The notes: a model not told the origin generated them from the sequence alone. Counted from the stretch's first letter, positions 27,186 to 37,300 are shown. The stretch is DNA of 64,000 nucleotides from Mogibacterium timidum ATCC 33093 (GCF_000525775.1 NZ_JALU01000021.1:1-64000); one strand, 5' to 3'. Program-made: numbers and translations.

Positions 27186-28466
27186 ATGGAACTTCTCAAG
27201 ACACTCTCTAAGGCATGGCACGTAAAGGAGATTCGCGCGAAGATTCTTTTTACTCTCATGATAATGCTGATTTTCAGGATTGGATCCAACATTCCGGTTC
27301 CAGGGATTAATAGAGATTATCTTGCTCAGATGTTCAAGGGTCAGACAGGGCTTCTCGACTTGTTTGATTTGTTTTCCGGAGGAGCGTTTAGCAATTTCAC
27401 AATATTTGCTTTGAGTATCACTCCGTATGTAACCGCTTCAATTATCGTCCAGCTCCTTACAATAGCTTTCCCGTACTTTGAGAGACTCTCGAAGGAGGGC
27501 AATGAAGGTCGTAAGAAGATGGCGACTATAACGAGATATTTAACCATAGTACTAGGATTGATTCAGGCAACGGGTTTGACGATTGGTCTTTTCAGGAGAG
27601 CGATTGTCAACCGCAGCGCCTTCTCGATGATCGTAATTATTATGGTCCTGACAGCAGGAACCGCGTTCCTAATGTGGCTAGGAGAGCAGATTAACGAATA
27701 CGGAGTCGGAAACGGCATCTCGCTAATCATCTTCGGCGGCATTATTGCAAGGATTCCAACAGCTATTCGAGGAATTCACACGCAGGTCAAAGAAGGGGCA
27801 CTAAGTGTAGTAGCTGTAATTGCATTAGTCATTGTGGCAGTGTTAATAACGGTTGTAATCATACTGATGCAGCAGGGAACAAGAAAGATTCCGGTACAGT
27901 ACGCTAAGCGTATGGTAGGAAGAAAGATGTATGGCGGTCAGTCGACACACATCCCTATGAAGGTTAACCAAGCGGGAGTTATTCCAATTATCTTCTCGCT
28001 GTCGTTGCTTCAGTTCCCGCTCACTATAACTTATTTCGTTCCACAGTCTGCGTTTGCAAAGTGGATGTCGAAGTATCTATCCCCATCAGGAGATCCGGGA
28101 ATCTGGGTTTATGCAATATTAAATATCACGCTGACACTGTTCTTCACATATTTCTATACGGCAATTACATTCAAGCCGGAAGAAGTTGCGGATAATATGA
28201 GACAGAGCGGCGGTTTCGTTCCGGGAATTAGACCTGGTGCAGCAACTGAGGAGTATTTATCCAGAATTATGTCGAGACTTTGCTTCGTAGGAGGCGTGTT
28301 CTTGGCAGCAGTAGCTACTATACCAACGGTAATGAGCGAGTTCACTCCGTTACAGCTATCGTTTGGTGGAACATCACTGCTTATCGCTGTAGGTGTAGCA
28401 TTAGATACAGTGCAGCAGATTGAAAATCAGATGCTCAATAGGAACTATCAAGGATTTCTTAAGTAA
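27186..28466 (+). CDS. secY: Preprotein translocase subunit SecY
   Basis: The 426-residue membrane protein has ten hydrophobic segments. Family motifs include RIGSNIPVPGINRDYLAQ, the plug-side FSGGAFSNFTIFALSITPY, and cytoplasmic loops with GEQINEYGVGNGISLIIF and GIRPGAATEEYL. SecY is the protein-conducting channel. Only 2 bp separate it from rplO, and an AGAGG within rplO can serve as RBS. Confidence 0.98.
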   Translation: MELLKTLSKAWHVKEIRAKILFTLMIMLIFRIGSNIPVPGINRDYLAQMFKGQTGLLDLFDLFSGGAFSNFTIFALSITPYVTASIIVQLLTIAFPYFERLSKEGNEGRKKMATITRYLTIVLGLIQATGLTIGLFRRAIVNRSAFSMIVIIMVLTAGTAFLMWLGEQINEYGVGNGISLIIFGGIIARIPTAIRGIHTQVKEGALSVVAVIALVIVAVLITVVIILMQQGTRKIPVQYAKRMVGRKMYGGQSTHIPMKVNQAGVIPIIFSLSLLQFPLTITYFVPQSAFAKWMSKYLSPSGDPGIWVYAILNITLTLFFTYFYTAITFKPEEVADNMRQSGGFVPGIRPGAATEEYLSRIMSRLCFVGGVFLAAVATIPTVMSEFTPLQLSFGGTSLLIAVGVALDTVQQIENQMLNRNYQGFLK

Positions 28467-28480
28467 CCGTTTAGGAAAGG

Positions 28481-29143
28481 ATGGCAAAGAAGATGCTAAG
28501 AGCTGTTTTACTTGGCCCTCCTGGAGCCGGCAAAGGCACACAGGCAGCCAAGGTAATTGAAAAATACAATGTTCCACATATCTCTACAGGGGATATCTTC
28601 CGAGCTAATATCAAGGAAGGAACGGAGCTTGGTAAAAAGGCACAGGGCTACATTAATGAGGGTAAGTTAGTGCCGGATGAGCTGGTAGTTGACCTAGTTA
28701 CAGACAGACTTCAGCAGGATGACTGCAAGGATGGTTTCCTCCTCGACGGCTTCCCAAGGACGATCCTCCAGGCTGAGCAGCTGGATGAATTCCTATCTAA
28801 GAACGGACAAAAGCTGGACATAGTTCTTAACTTCAAAGTTAGAAAGGACGTTCTCGTTGAGCGCATTTCGGGTAGGCGCGTGTGCAAAGCCTGCGGTGCA
28901 AGCTTCCATGTAGTGAATGTTCCACCTAAGAAGGAAGGAATTTGCGATCGTTGTGGCGGAGAGCTGATCCAGCGCAAGGATGACAATCGCGAAACTGTAG
29001 AAAACAGAATTAACGTGTACGAGAGCGAAACTGCTGTGCTCATCGGATACTATGAGAAGCAGGGCGTGCTCGTTGACTTTGACGGAGAGAAGAGCCACGA
29101 AGAGGTCTTCGCAGACGTTGTAAAGGCAATAGAGGCTAAATAG
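28481..29143 (+). CDS. adk: Adenylate kinase
   Basis: This 220-residue (or 216) enzyme interconverts ATP and AMP with 2 ADP. The P-loop is GPPGAGKGTQ; the LID carries a four-Cys zinc site (CKACGAS and CDRCGGEL, near residues 134-157), as in many Gram-positive enzymes. Two starts are possible: ATG 28481 with AGGA 4 nt upstream, and ATG 28493, which gives the more usual short N-terminus MLRAVLLGPPG. Fixed neighbour of secY and map. Confidence 0.96.
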   Translation: MAKKMLRAVLLGPPGAGKGTQAAKVIEKYNVPHISTGDIFRANIKEGTELGKKAQGYINEGKLVPDELVVDLVTDRLQQDDCKDGFLLDGFPRTILQAEQLDEFLSKNGQKLDIVLNFKVRKDVLVERISGRRVCKACGASFHVVNVPPKKEGICDRCGGELIQRKDDNRETVENRINVYESETAVLIGYYEKQGVLVDFDGEKSHEEVFADVVKAIEAK

Positions 29144-29145
29144 GT

Positions 29146-29895
29146 ATGGTAATAATTAAGTCGAAAAGAGAAATTGATATCATGCGTGAGGCTGCTAAGG
29201 TTACAGGTGAAATCCTTCGAGATCTCGAGGGATTCATCAAACCCGGTGTAACGACACACGCAATAGATAGTTTTGTAGAGGATAGAATACACCACTACAA
29301 GATGAAGCCGACCTTCAAGGGGTACGGTGGATTTCCTGCAGCGGCTTGCGTATCTGTCAATGAAGAAGTAGTACATGGGATCCCTTCCAAGAAGAGAATA
29401 CTTCAGGAAGGCGACATAGTTAGTGTTGATACAGGATCGACATACAAGGGTTATTGCAGCGATGCAGCTAGAACATATGCTGTAGGCGAAATCAGTGACG
29501 ATGCTCGTAAACTGATCGATGTGACGAAGCAAAGCTTTTTTGAAGGTGTCAAGTATGCCATGGTAGGATATAGACTACACGACATAGGGCATGCTATTCA
29601 AGAATACGCTGAGTCGAATGGCTTCGGCGTTATAAGAGACTATTTGGGGCACGGTGTCGGACGTAACCTTCACGAAGACCCACAGGTTCCTAATTACGGA
29701 GATGCTCATACAGGACCACACCTCAAGGAGGGAATGGTCCTGGCAATCGAGCCGATGATTACACAGGGTTCCTACGGAACCAGAGTCTTGGCTAACGACT
29801 GGACAGTTGTTACGGATGACGGACTCCTGGCTGCTCACTATGAGAATACCGTAGCAATCAATGACGGAGAGCCTGAACTGCTCACGTTAATATAA
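29146..29895 (+). CDS. map: Methionine aminopeptidase, type I
   Basis: The 249-residue enzyme removes the initiator methionine from nascent proteins. Metal ligands appear in order: [19 protein letters not shown] (two Asp), [18 protein letters not shown] (His), LAIEPMI (Glu) and the final Glu in YENTVAIND. It starts 2 bp after adk, so translation is coupled. Confidence 0.97.
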   Translation: MVIIKSKREIDIMREAAKVTGEILRDLEGFIKPGVTTHAIDSFVEDRIHHYKMKPTFKGYGGFPAAACVSVNEEVVHGIPSKKRILQEGDIVSVDTGSTYKGYCSDAARTYAVGEISDDARKLIDVTKQSFFEGVKYAMVGYRLHDIGHAIQEYAESNGFGVIRDYLGHGVGRNLHEDPQVPNYGDAHTGPHLKEGMVLAIEPMITQGSYGTRVLANDWTVVTDDGLLAAHYENTVAINDGEPELLTLI

Positions 29896-29908
29896 GGAGA
29901 CTGAATTT

Positions 29909-30130
29909 ATGTCGAAAAAGAATTCGATCGAAGTAATGGGCACGGTCATCGACGCACAGCCAAACGCAATGTTCAAGGTTAAGCTAGAGAACGGCTTCGA
30001 AGTCCTCGCCCACATTTCCGGTAAGATTAGGATGAATTACATCAGAATCCTCCCGGGAGACAAAGTAAAGGTAGAGCTATCACCTTACGATTTGACACGT
30101 GGGAGGATCACGTGGCGTGATAAGAACTAA
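29909..30130 (+). CDS. infA: Translation initiation factor IF-1
   Basis: This 73-residue OB-fold protein reads [20 protein letters not shown] and [20 protein letters not shown], standard IF-1. AAGGAG is 9 nt before the ATG. The small KOW-type gene that some Firmicutes carry between map and infA is absent: the gap is 13 bp. Confidence 0.98.
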   Translation: MSKKNSIEVMGTVIDAQPNAMFKVKLENGFEVLAHISGKIRMNYIRILPGDKVKVELSPYDLTRGRITWRDKN

Positions 30131-30147
30131 TTAAAGGAGGAGCCAAG

Positions 30148-30261
30148 ATGAAAGTTAGAGCTTCAGTAAAGCCAATTTGCGAAAAGTGCAAGGTAATCAA
30201 GAGACATGGAAAAGTCATGGTAATCTGTGAGAATCCTAAGCATAAGCAGAGACAAGGCTAG
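30148..30261 (+). CDS. rpmJ: Ribosomal protein L36
   Basis: A 37-codon gene follows AAAGGAGG. It begins [19 protein letters not shown] and ends [11 protein letters not shown]. The zinc site is CxxC...C...H (Cys in ICEKC and ICEN, His in PKH), so this is the zinc-binding form. It fills the standard infA-rpmJ-rpsM position. Confidence 0.97.
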   Translation: MKVRASVKPICEKCKVIKRHGKVMVICENPKHKQRQG

Positions 30262-30382
30262 TAAAATAGGTTATAATGCTATGACGTGCTGTTTTGCCGG
30301 GAACTCAGTACAGCTTTATTAAATGTAACCCCTGTCTATATCACCCCCGGGCTGGTGACGGAAGATAGGAAAGGAGGAAGAA
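30262..30382 (+). promoter_or_regulatory. 121-bp gap before rpsM, possible alpha-operon leader
   Basis: The gap has a TATAAT at 30272-30277 with no convincing -35, and a hairpin TCACC-CCCGGGCT-GGTGA just before the rpsM Shine-Dalgarno. The alpha-operon mRNA of some bacteria is bound by S4 in this region. No more can be said from the sequence. Confidence 0.3.
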
Positions 30383-30748
30383 ATGGCAAGAATTGCCGGA
30401 GTTGACCTGCCTAGAGATAAGAGAATCGAAATCGGTCTCACTTATATCTATGGAATCGGTCTAGTATCATCTAAGAACATCCTCGCAAAAGCAGGAGTAG
30501 ATGGTGACATCAGAGTAAGAGATCTTACAGAAGAAGATGCCGGAAAGATTAGAAAAGTCATCGAGACTGAGTATATCGTAGAAGGTGATCTCAGAAGAGA
30601 AGTTTCCCTCAATATCAAGAGACTGATGGAGATTGGAAGCTACAGAGGAATCAGACACAGAAGAGGCCTCCCGGTTAGAGGTCAGAAGACCAAGACAAAC
30701 GCAAGAACTCGCAAGGGTCCTAAGCGTCTTGCTGGCAAGAAGAAATAA
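30383..30748 (+). CDS. rpsM: Ribosomal protein S13
   Basis: The 121-residue 30S-head protein starts [20 protein letters not shown] and ends with the basic [20 protein letters not shown] tail that contacts P-site tRNA. AAAGGAGG precedes the ATG. Confidence 0.98.
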   Translation: MARIAGVDLPRDKRIEIGLTYIYGIGLVSSKNILAKAGVDGDIRVRDLTEEDAGKIRKVIETEYIVEGDLRREVSLNIKRLMEIGSYRGIRHRRGLPVRGQKTKTNARTRKGPKRLAGKKK

Positions 30749-30768
30749 GGGCAAGGAGGTAGAGAAAT

Positions 30769-31164
30769 ATGGCAGCTGTTAAGAAAACAGTTAGAAAGAA
30801 GAAAAGAGAACGTAAAAACGTTGAAAGAGGCCAGGCTCACATCCAGTCCACATTTAACAACACACTAGTTACTCTAACAGACATGGACGGAAATGCACTA
30901 TCATGGTCAAGCGCTGGCTCAAACGGCTTCAGAGGTTCGAGAAAGTCGACACCTTTCGCTGCACAGAGCGCTGCGGAGGTTGCAGCAAAGGCAGCTATGG
31001 AGCATGGTCTCAAGACGGTGGAGGTATACGTAAAGGGTCCCGGTTCCGGCAGAGAAGCTGCTATCAGAGCGCTGCAAACTGCCGGGCTCAATGTAACAAT
31101 GATTAAGGACATTACGCCAATTCCTCACAACGGATGCAGGCCGCCTAAGAAGAGAAGAGTCTAA
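30769..31164 (+). CDS. rpsK: Ribosomal protein S11
   Basis: The 131-residue platform protein has [34 protein letters not shown] and the C-terminal [18 protein letters not shown], all diagnostic. AAGGAGG precedes the ATG. Confidence 0.98.
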   Translation: MAAVKKTVRKKKRERKNVERGQAHIQSTFNNTLVTLTDMDGNALSWSSAGSNGFRGSRKSTPFAAQSAAEVAAKAAMEHGLKTVEVYVKGPGSGREAAIRALQTAGLNVTMIKDITPIPHNGCRPPKKRRV

Positions 31165-31186
31165 ACGGAAGGAGGAGTAACAATAC

Positions 31187-31774
31187 ATGGCTAGAAATAG
31201 AGAACCGGTACTGAAGAGAGCTAAGGCACTAGGCATCGAGCCTCAGTACATGGGTATAAATAAGAAATCTAAGAGACAGGCTCAGCAGAGCAGAAGAAAG
31301 AAGAGCGAGTATGGTCTTCAGCTCAACGAGAAGCAGAAGGTTAAGTTCGTATACGGACTTCAGGAGAAGCAGTTCAGAAATCTCTATGCTAAGGCGGAGA
31401 AGAGAACCGGACAGGTTGGTACTAACCTTCTCGTAATGCTCGAGAGCAGATTTGACAACGTTGTATTCAGAATGGGTTTTGCAGCTACAAGAAGAGAAGC
31501 CAGACAGCTGGTTAACCATGGGCATTTCCTGGTTAATGGCAAGAAGGCAAACATTCCTTCAATGGAGCTCAAGGCCGGAGATGTAGTCACTGTAAAGGAA
31601 AAGTCTCAGTCATCTCCTAAGTTCAAGGAGCTCAAGGAAATGGTTATTACAACTCCACAGTGGATTAGCATTGATCTTGACAAGCTTGAGGGTAAGATCG
31701 TTACTACACCAAGCCGTGAAGACATTGATTTACCGATCGCAGAGCACAACATAGTTGAGTTCTACTCGAGATAG
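31187..31774 (+). CDS. rpsD: Ribosomal protein S4
   Basis: The 195-residue protein carries an S4 RNA-binding domain, LESRFDNVVFRMGFAATRRE followed by ARQLVNHGHFLVNGKK. It starts ARNREPVLKRAKALG and lacks the N-terminal zinc cysteines found in some S4 proteins. S4 nucleates 30S assembly. A 77-bp A+T-rich gap with two TTAATTAAT copies precedes rpoA. Confidence 0.97.
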   Translation: MARNREPVLKRAKALGIEPQYMGINKKSKRQAQQSRRKKSEYGLQLNEKQKVKFVYGLQEKQFRNLYAKAEKRTGQVGTNLLVMLESRFDNVVFRMGFAATRREARQLVNHGHFLVNGKKANIPSMELKAGDVVTVKEKSQSSPKFKELKEMVITTPQWISIDLDKLEGKIVTTPSREDIDLPIAEHNIVEFYSR

Positions 31775-31851
31775 TCGTTCGATTAATTAATCATATCGCT
31801 TTTAGTATTAATTAATAAACGTTAGATCAGTAAATTTATGGGAGGAACAGA

Positions 31852-32799
31852 ATGATCGAGATAGTAAAGCCAACAATTACTAAAGAAATCGACGAAAATG
31901 GCCGGTACGGAAAGTTCGTTGTAGAGCCTCTCGAGAGAGGATATGGAACGACGCTCGGAAACTGCATGAGAAGAATTCTTCTCAGCTCTTTGCCGGGAGC
32001 AGCTATCACCTCGGTCAAGATTGACGGTGTACTCCATGAGTTCTCGACAATCCCGGGCGTCAAGGAGGATGTTACAGAGATTATCTTGAATTTAAAGAGA
32101 CTCGCTGTAAGAATCAATGGCGACGAGGAGAAGAGAGCAATCATCAACGCTGTTGGAGCCAGAGAGGTGACAGCAGCAGATATCATCGTTGATTCCGATA
32201 TGGAGATTTTTAATCCGGATTTACATATTGCAACTCTTGCAGAGAATGCAACTCTGGTAATGGAAATGAATATCGCTTCGGGAAGAGGATATGTGCCTGC
32301 AGAGCAGAACAAGACAGATTCAACTCCTATAGCAGTTATTCCGGTTGACTCTATATTCACACCTGTTAAGAAGGTTAATTTCACAGTTGAGAATACGAGA
32401 GTTGGACAGGTGACTGATTATGATAAGCTGACACTTGAGCTTTGGACTGACGGATCAATTACACCTGAGGAGGGTGTTTCCATCGGTGCCAAGATTATGC
32501 TGGAGCACCTGAACCTGTTCATCGGACTGGGTTCAGAGGTGAACGAGATGGACTTCATGGTCGAGAAGAGTGAGGCTCGTAAGGAGAAGGCCCTTGAAAT
32601 GACAATCGAAGAGCTGGAGCTCTCCGTACGTTCGTTTAACTGCCTGAAGAGAGCTTCGATCAACACTGTACAGGAGCTGACTCAGCGTACAGAGGAAGAT
32701 ATGATGAAGGTTAGGAACCTCGGAATGAAGTCGCTTGTAGAAGTGAAGAATAAATTGGCCGAGCTCGGTTTGAGCCTCAAGCCTAATGACGAAAACTAA
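31852..32799 (+). CDS. rpoA: RNA polymerase alpha subunit
   Basis: This 315-residue subunit has the N-terminal dimerisation domain with [20 protein letters not shown] and [19 protein letters not shown] linker and the C-terminal DNA/activator-binding domain follow ([35 protein letters not shown]). Standard context between rpsD and rplQ. GGGAGG precedes the ATG. Confidence 0.98.
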   Translation: MIEIVKPTITKEIDENGRYGKFVVEPLERGYGTTLGNCMRRILLSSLPGAAITSVKIDGVLHEFSTIPGVKEDVTEIILNLKRLAVRINGDEEKRAIINAVGAREVTAADIIVDSDMEIFNPDLHIATLAENATLVMEMNIASGRGYVPAEQNKTDSTPIAVIPVDSIFTPVKKVNFTVENTRVGQVTDYDKLTLELWTDGSITPEEGVSIGAKIMLEHLNLFIGLGSEVNEMDFMVEKSEARKEKALEMTIEELELSVRSFNCLKRASINTVQELTQRTEEDMMKVRNLGMKSLVEVKNKLAELGLSLKPNDEN

Positions 32800-32820
32800 C
32801 TGAAAGGAGTAGACAGACTG

Positions 32821-33162
32821 ATGAATGGTTACAAGAAGCTGGGCAGAAATTCTGCGCACAGAAGATCCATGCTAAGGAACCTCGTAACCGATCTCTTGAG
32901 AGAGGGTAGAATCACTACCACTCTTGACAGAGCTAAGGAAGCAGGTCGCGAAGCAGAGAAGATGATTACTCTGGCTAAGCGAGGAGATCTTCATGCAAGG
33001 AGACAGGTTCTCGCATACATCTTCGATGAAGATGTCGTAACGAAGCTATTTGACGAGATCGCACCGGAGTATGCAGAGCGTAACGGTGGGTACACAAGAG
33101 TTCTTAAGCTGGGACCTAGACAGGGAGATAATGCGGAGGTCGTATATCTCGAGCTCGTGTAA
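32821..33162 (+). CDS. rplQ: Ribosomal protein L17
   Basis: The 113-residue protein starts [20 protein letters not shown] and ends [16 protein letters not shown], both diagnostic. It lies near the exit tunnel. Last gene of the supercluster, closed by the terminator 33189-33220. Confidence 0.98.
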   Translation: MNGYKKLGRNSAHRRSMLRNLVTDLLREGRITTTLDRAKEAGREAEKMITLAKRGDLHARRQVLAYIFDEDVVTKLFDEIAPEYAERNGGYTRVLKLGPRQGDNAEVVYLELV

Positions 33163-33188
33163 GGGCAGTTGTCTGATAGATATAAATG

Positions 33189-33220
33189 AGGGTTTCTCCG
33201 AGAGGAGGAGCTCTTTTTTT
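33189..33220 (+). terminator. Terminator of the ribosomal supercluster
   Basis: CTCC (33196-33199) pairs with GGAG (33204-33207) around a GAGA tetraloop; wobble-containing pairs extend the stem outward (AGGGTTT with GAGCTCT) and seven T residues follow. Confidence 0.75.
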
Positions 33221-33427
33221 GTGGCCCCAAAATGGCTGTTAAGGCTATAAAAACATCCCATAAAATAGCTTTTTCTTAATTGACCTTGGCATACAAATTG
33301 ATATCATGTGATAATAACGGCGAATATTTTGTGGTGTTTATGTGTTGGAAAATTTACACAGATTGATTTACATGCCGATTGGAAGTATCGAAATCTTGTA
33401 ATAGTTTTCCGGATAAGGCAGGGAGTT

Positions 33428-34394
33428 TTGAAAAAGAAGTCAATTACATCGATAGTATTAGTTTTCGTAATGGTGATTTCTATGTCGTTAACAGGATGTT
33501 CTAAAGGCAGTAGCGGGAGTACAGATAAAGGCTCATCGCATAACAATTATATTGCCGTTGTTAATCAAGATATAGGTGTTGAGTATTCAGGCAAGACAGT
33601 TAATTACTCGGAGGAGTTCATCAAGACACTTGATAAGAAGAAGTTCAAGGTAGTTTCGGGTGCGTCTGCTGAAGAAGGCGTCAAGAAGGGGACATATGCA
33701 GGAGCTGTATTCTTCCCGGCAGACCTGTCAGCAAATATTCTGAATATTAACTACAGGAATCCACAGCCGATTAAACTCGAGTATAAGATTAGCAATAAAC
33801 TGAGCAAAGCGTCACATGATGGCACATTTGATGGCATAGTTGAGACATATAACAAATTCAATAATAAGCTTTCATATGCATATATTAATGCACTGCTAGA
33901 TGAAGTAGAGCTTGGACAGTACAACGTAACTGCTATTTTTAACAATGACGGCAGCAACATAGCAGCTGCAAGGAGGCTTGTGGCGGGTAATTATAGTGCT
34001 GATTTCAAGATGCCGAATATGCCTGAGCAGAATGTGAAATACGGCAATCAGGACACAAGGGCACTTGCTAAAAGTGGCGAGGATTATGTTAAAGATATTT
34101 AAGGATTTATATTTTGGAGCATACAAGTCTGCTTACGGCTCTGTGAAGAGCGATATCGAATCAACAGAAAAGCCTGACAATATAAATGATAAACTTAACA
34201 ATATGGCATCGTCCATTAATAACGTTGTCGCCCATATCCATGCCGCGAATGAGTTTAAAGCTAAAGTTGAAGGATACGAGAAGGCGGTAGATGCATATAT
34301 AGCGGATAATGCAGAAGAAAATAAGAAAGCTGTTGCTGAAGCGAAAGAGCAGGTTGATAATTATAAATTCAGAATTCAACCTCGTTGCACTTGA
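33428..34394 (+). pseudogene. Frameshifted YhgE/Pip-like lipoprotein gene
   Basis: A TTG start (33428; AGGGAG upstream) opens a lipoprotein: KKKSITSIVLVFVMVISM then the lipobox LTGC. The next part, YIAVVNQDIGVEYSGKTV and KKGTYAGAVFFPADLSANIL, resembles the extracellular domain of YhgE/Pip-type membrane proteins (from memory). The frame ends at 34102, but a one-base change in GATATTTAAGG (about 34095) continues into KDLYFGAYKSAYGSVKSDIE and a helical stretch to the TGA at 34394. The C-terminal membrane part expected of YhgE proteins is missing. Confidence 0.6.
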
Positions 34395-34852
34395 CTTGAC
34401 AATTCAAGTGCCATAATGCAGGAACGCCTTGTAAGAGGATACATATATCAGCTTTTGAAAGAGAGGTACAACCTGTCTGCAGCCGTTATTGTCACAACCG
34501 CGATTTTTATGCTTATGCATAGCGGAGCAGTTGAAGCGGGGGCCATTCCTGTAATAAATATTATTACAATGTGTCTTTTACTGCGGCGCTATATGAGTCG
34601 GAGTAAACGATCCTCGCACCTATCATGGCGCATTCAATATGTAATATCATCGGGGCTTTAGTTCTCGGCGGGGTAAGCTTGACTGATGATTATCCGAGCA
34701 TGTTTGCTATAACGTCATCCGGAAACATTCTGTTGTCAGGATGTGTATACAACATAGAATCAAGTATCGTTGTTACGCTCTTGAATGTGATCTTAACGGC
34801 AATATTTTATATTCGATACCGAAAAGGAAAGCGAATCAAGATTCCGACATGA
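34395..34852 (+). pseudogene. Degraded CPBP-family intramembrane protease fragment
   Basis: Directly after the previous stop and in the same frame come QERLVRGYIYQLLKERYNLS and TAIFMLMHSGAVEAGAIPV. These match the motif 1 (usually EExxxR) and motif 2 (FxxxH) regions of CPBP/Abi metalloproteases, except that the first Glu is Gln. A shift near 34570 and an in-frame TAA (34604) interrupt it before LAPIMAHSICNIIGALVLG, the motif 3-4 part, and a basic tail. There is no start and at least two lesions, so this is a true relic. Confidence 0.7.
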
Positions 34853-35011
34853 AACGAGCTGCGATTCCAGAGATCCCGACCGGCTTGTGCATCAAACATT
34901 GTTTTTCACAGTAATTCAGAAGAGTCCCGAAACAAAAAACGAAGAAATTTATATCATCAAATAAATTCGGATTTTGATAAAAGATATGACTCATAGCCTC
35001 TGCACGGTTAC

Positions 35012-35040
35012 TTGGATGTTTTTGCAAATGCCATTATAAT
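35012..35040 (+). promoter_or_regulatory. Promoter of the PPOx-family gene
   Basis: TTGGAT (35012-35017) and TATAAT (35035-35040) are 17 nt apart, 69 nt before the ATG at 35109. Confidence 0.65.
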
Positions 35041-35108
35041 AGATTATAAGTCGTTTCTTAATTGTTGCATTTAGAAGGTATATTCAAGAGAAAATGCAGG
35101 AGGTAAAG

Positions 35109-35585
35109 ATGTTCAGAGAGTTACGCAGAAAGAAAAAAGCAATAAGCTTGGAAGCAGCTAAGGAACTATTGGCAAGTTCCAGAAGAGGCATGTTGGCGGT
35201 TAACGGCGATGACGGATATCCATACGCGATTCCAATCAATTATCTGTATGACGATGAGCAGCAGAAAATATTCTTTCATAGCGCCGGTGCAGGTTACAAG
35301 GTGGAGTCGCTCATTAAGTCCGATAAAGTGTGCTTTACGGTATACGGTGACGAGATGATTAAGGATGAAGACTGGGCGCCTTACGTTCAGAGCGTAGTAG
35401 TATTCGGCAGATGCTGTCCAATAAAGGATAACGATGTGGCGATGGCTGCACTTAAGAACTTTGCGATGAAGTATTATCCGACAGAGCAGATGGTTGTAGA
35501 TGAAATAAGGCATGCCGGCAGAGCAGTACAGATGTTCGAGATATTAGTGGAGCACATAAGTGGCAAGCAGGTGCAGGAGAAATAG
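35109..35585 (+). CDS. Pyridoxamine 5'-phosphate oxidase-family flavoprotein (NimA-like)
   Basis: The 158-residue split-barrel FMN protein begins FRELRRKKKAISLEAAKELL and continues GMLAVNGDDGYPYAIPINYL and FHSAGAGYKVESLIKSDKVC. This layout is that of the NimA-like subgroup of the PPOx family. Members reduce nitro compounds or bind flavins/haem; the substrate is unknown here. AGGAGG sits 5-6 nt before the ATG at 35109. The gene is intact between two pseudogene regions. Confidence 0.87.
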   Translation: MFRELRRKKKAISLEAAKELLASSRRGMLAVNGDDGYPYAIPINYLYDDEQQKIFFHSAGAGYKVESLIKSDKVCFTVYGDEMIKDEDWAPYVQSVVVFGRCCPIKDNDVAMAALKNFAMKYYPTEQMVVDEIRHAGRAVQMFEILVEHISGKQVQEK

Positions 35586-35600
35586 AATCGGGGGAAGGCA

Positions 35601-36288
35601 GTGATTGTTGACGTAAAGTGGCTCACGGACGTTCTCAATGAACGACAACCGGAGAAGACTTTAGATCTTTCGCGCAAGCGAATATGTAGCGTCGACCTCA
35701 GCGGCATGAATCTGTCAAATATTGATTTTTCCTGACTCGTTTTGAAAAGTGGATTTCACGGATGCCAACATGGATCATCGTAATGTAAGCAGATGTTTTT
35801 TTGTAGAGTGCAGTATGAGAGGTGTCAGACTCACAAACGCTGACGCATCAGATGCTTCTTTTCGAGAATTGGACATGCAGGATAGTGATTTTTCCGGCAC
35901 GAATTTCTACTATGCCGCCCTTGAATTCAGCAATTTGGAAAATGTGAAGGTTAACGAAAAAACAAAGTGGTTTGGTGATGCAGTTCCCCAAAAGGGTTCC
36001 TTCATCTGTTGGAAGGTTGGTGCTAATCACCGGGTTATCCAACTTCTGGTTCCGGCTGATGCAGGACGAGCCGAATTCGCAAAGGTTCTCTCTATTACAA
36101 ATTCAGAACGTACGCAGGACTTTACTTGGGAAACAGCAATGGTAGACCATGATTTCGTTTATGAAGTGGGGAAAACTGTGTATCCTGATAACGGATTTTC
36201 TGCCTACGGTTGGATGGATGACTCCCCGGGGTTACATTTCTTCATGGATAGAGATATGGCAGAAGCCTTTGGAACGGGGAACTACTAG
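35601..36288 (+). pseudogene. Interrupted pentapeptide-repeat protein gene
   Basis: A GTG at 35601 opens a frame with RICSVDLSGMNLSNIDFS that ends at a TGA (35733). Sixteen bases later, in another frame, VDFTDANMDHRNVSRCFF and DMQDSDFSGTNFYYAALEFSNL continue the A(D/N)LxX pentapeptide pattern. After the repeat part the protein continues with a globular domain (KGSFICWKVGANHRVIQLLV) of the kind fused to pentapeptides in some Firmicute proteins. The second half (180 codons, GTG 35749) has no RBS, so the gene is probably dead. Confidence 0.65.
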
Positions 36289-36422
36289 GTTTATGTCCGT
36301 ACCCCCCGCTATATAGCTATATATTGTCACCGTTTATTGGCAGAGAGTGTCTTTGTTACATGGTGTTATATGGCGACCTAGATATACGAATCAACAGTAA
36401 AAACTTCTTGAGGGGGCTGTAT

Positions 36423-36488
36423 ATGGACATTCTAAACAAGGTCAAGATCGCATTCAAGGACTTAGAACATACAGATTTGATTGTGTGA
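36423..36488 (+). CDS. Very short open frame with strong ribosome binding site
   Basis: GAGGGGG lies 6 nt before an ATG opening 21 codons (MDILNKVKIAFKDLEHTDLI then V). No family is recognised. It may be a small peptide or the surviving start of a lost gene in this eroded region. Confidence 0.25.
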   Translation: MDILNKVKIAFKDLEHTDLIV

Positions 36489-36577
36489 AATTCGTGTGAT
36501 AAAACGACTATGTGAATCAGTTTAGAGTTTTAAATCTACAGCTTAGCTGAATTATATTGGCTTTAAGGAATATATAA

Positions 36578-37300
36578 ATGGAAAAAGGGATCAAACTTCA
36601 CAGTATTTATTTTAGATACTTTATATTTGTATTGATGTTTGCCGTTACGAGCTTGTATGTAATTGCATACCATGAAGTAGGAGATCAGGCAATCACCATC
36701 AGCTTCGGTAAAGTAGAAATCAGCATGGCACCGGGACAGTTTGCGTGCCGAGGTTTTGGCGTTCTGATAGCTCTATCCGTTATTTTAAGCTTTACAAGCT
36801 GGAAGTTTTCGGTTGGAGGTTCAGGAATATACATCAAAAAGATAGATCTTCTCGTACCTTGGGATGATATAAACTCTGTCGCTCATGTCTGGGTAAACGA
36901 GTATAGAGCGTTGAAACCAAAAGCGAGTTACCTCTTCTATAATCGAAAGAGCCTAATCATCTACAGAAAAGAACTGAAACCGATATGTATCTATAATATT
37001 TCAGTGCTCAGCCTGTATGTGATAAAGCTCTTTAAACCGCAATTGCGCAGCAATATTTTGCCGGCAAGTTTGGCGACTCTCTCAAATGTACTGCTAAACG
37101 GAGCAATACTGTATGAGGGGCTCGTAAATCACTATGACATTAAAAGCAGCGTGCTGTTCATGGGTTTTATAGTGCTTTACCTCGTCAAATCTCTGTTTAT
37201 TCCGCTGGCGATAACCGGACATCAAAATGCAATACACGGAAAACTTATCTTGCACGACACAGCCTACAAGAGGGATGGATCGAAGGCTGTAATTATATAG
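36578..37300 (+). CDS. Hypothetical membrane protein
   Basis: This 240-residue protein is not recognised. Hydrophobic segments are at about residues 12-32, 50-68, 163-182 and 190-212. Between the pairs lies a basic cytoplasmic-like part containing IKKIDLLVPWDDINSVAHVW, a beta-rich pattern recalling PH-like membrane domains of small Gram-positive proteins. AAGGA precedes the ATG by 8-9 nt. It is monocistronic and points towards the SRP RNA gene. Confidence 0.6.
   Translation: MEKGIKLHSIYFRYFIFVLMFAVTSLYVIAYHEVGDQAITISFGKVEISMAPGQFACRGFGVLIALSVILSFTSWKFSVGGSGIYIKKIDLLVPWDDINSVAHVWVNEYRALKPKASYLFYNRKSLIIYRKELKPICIYNISVLSLYVIKLFKPQLRSNILPASLATLSNVLLNGAILYEGLVNHYDIKSSVLFMGFIVLYLVKSLFIPLAITGHQNAIHGKLILHDTAYKRDGSKAVII

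Noticed and set aside
31775-31851. Two TTAATTAAT copies between rpsD and rpoA as an operator pair
   Set aside because: The A+T-rich spacer makes such repeats likely by chance, and no -35/-10 pair fits around them.
34836-35027. Minus-strand 63-codon frame upstream of the PPOx gene
   Set aside because: No RBS or recognisable domain, and it lies in the upstream region of a plus-strand gene whose own promoter follows at once.
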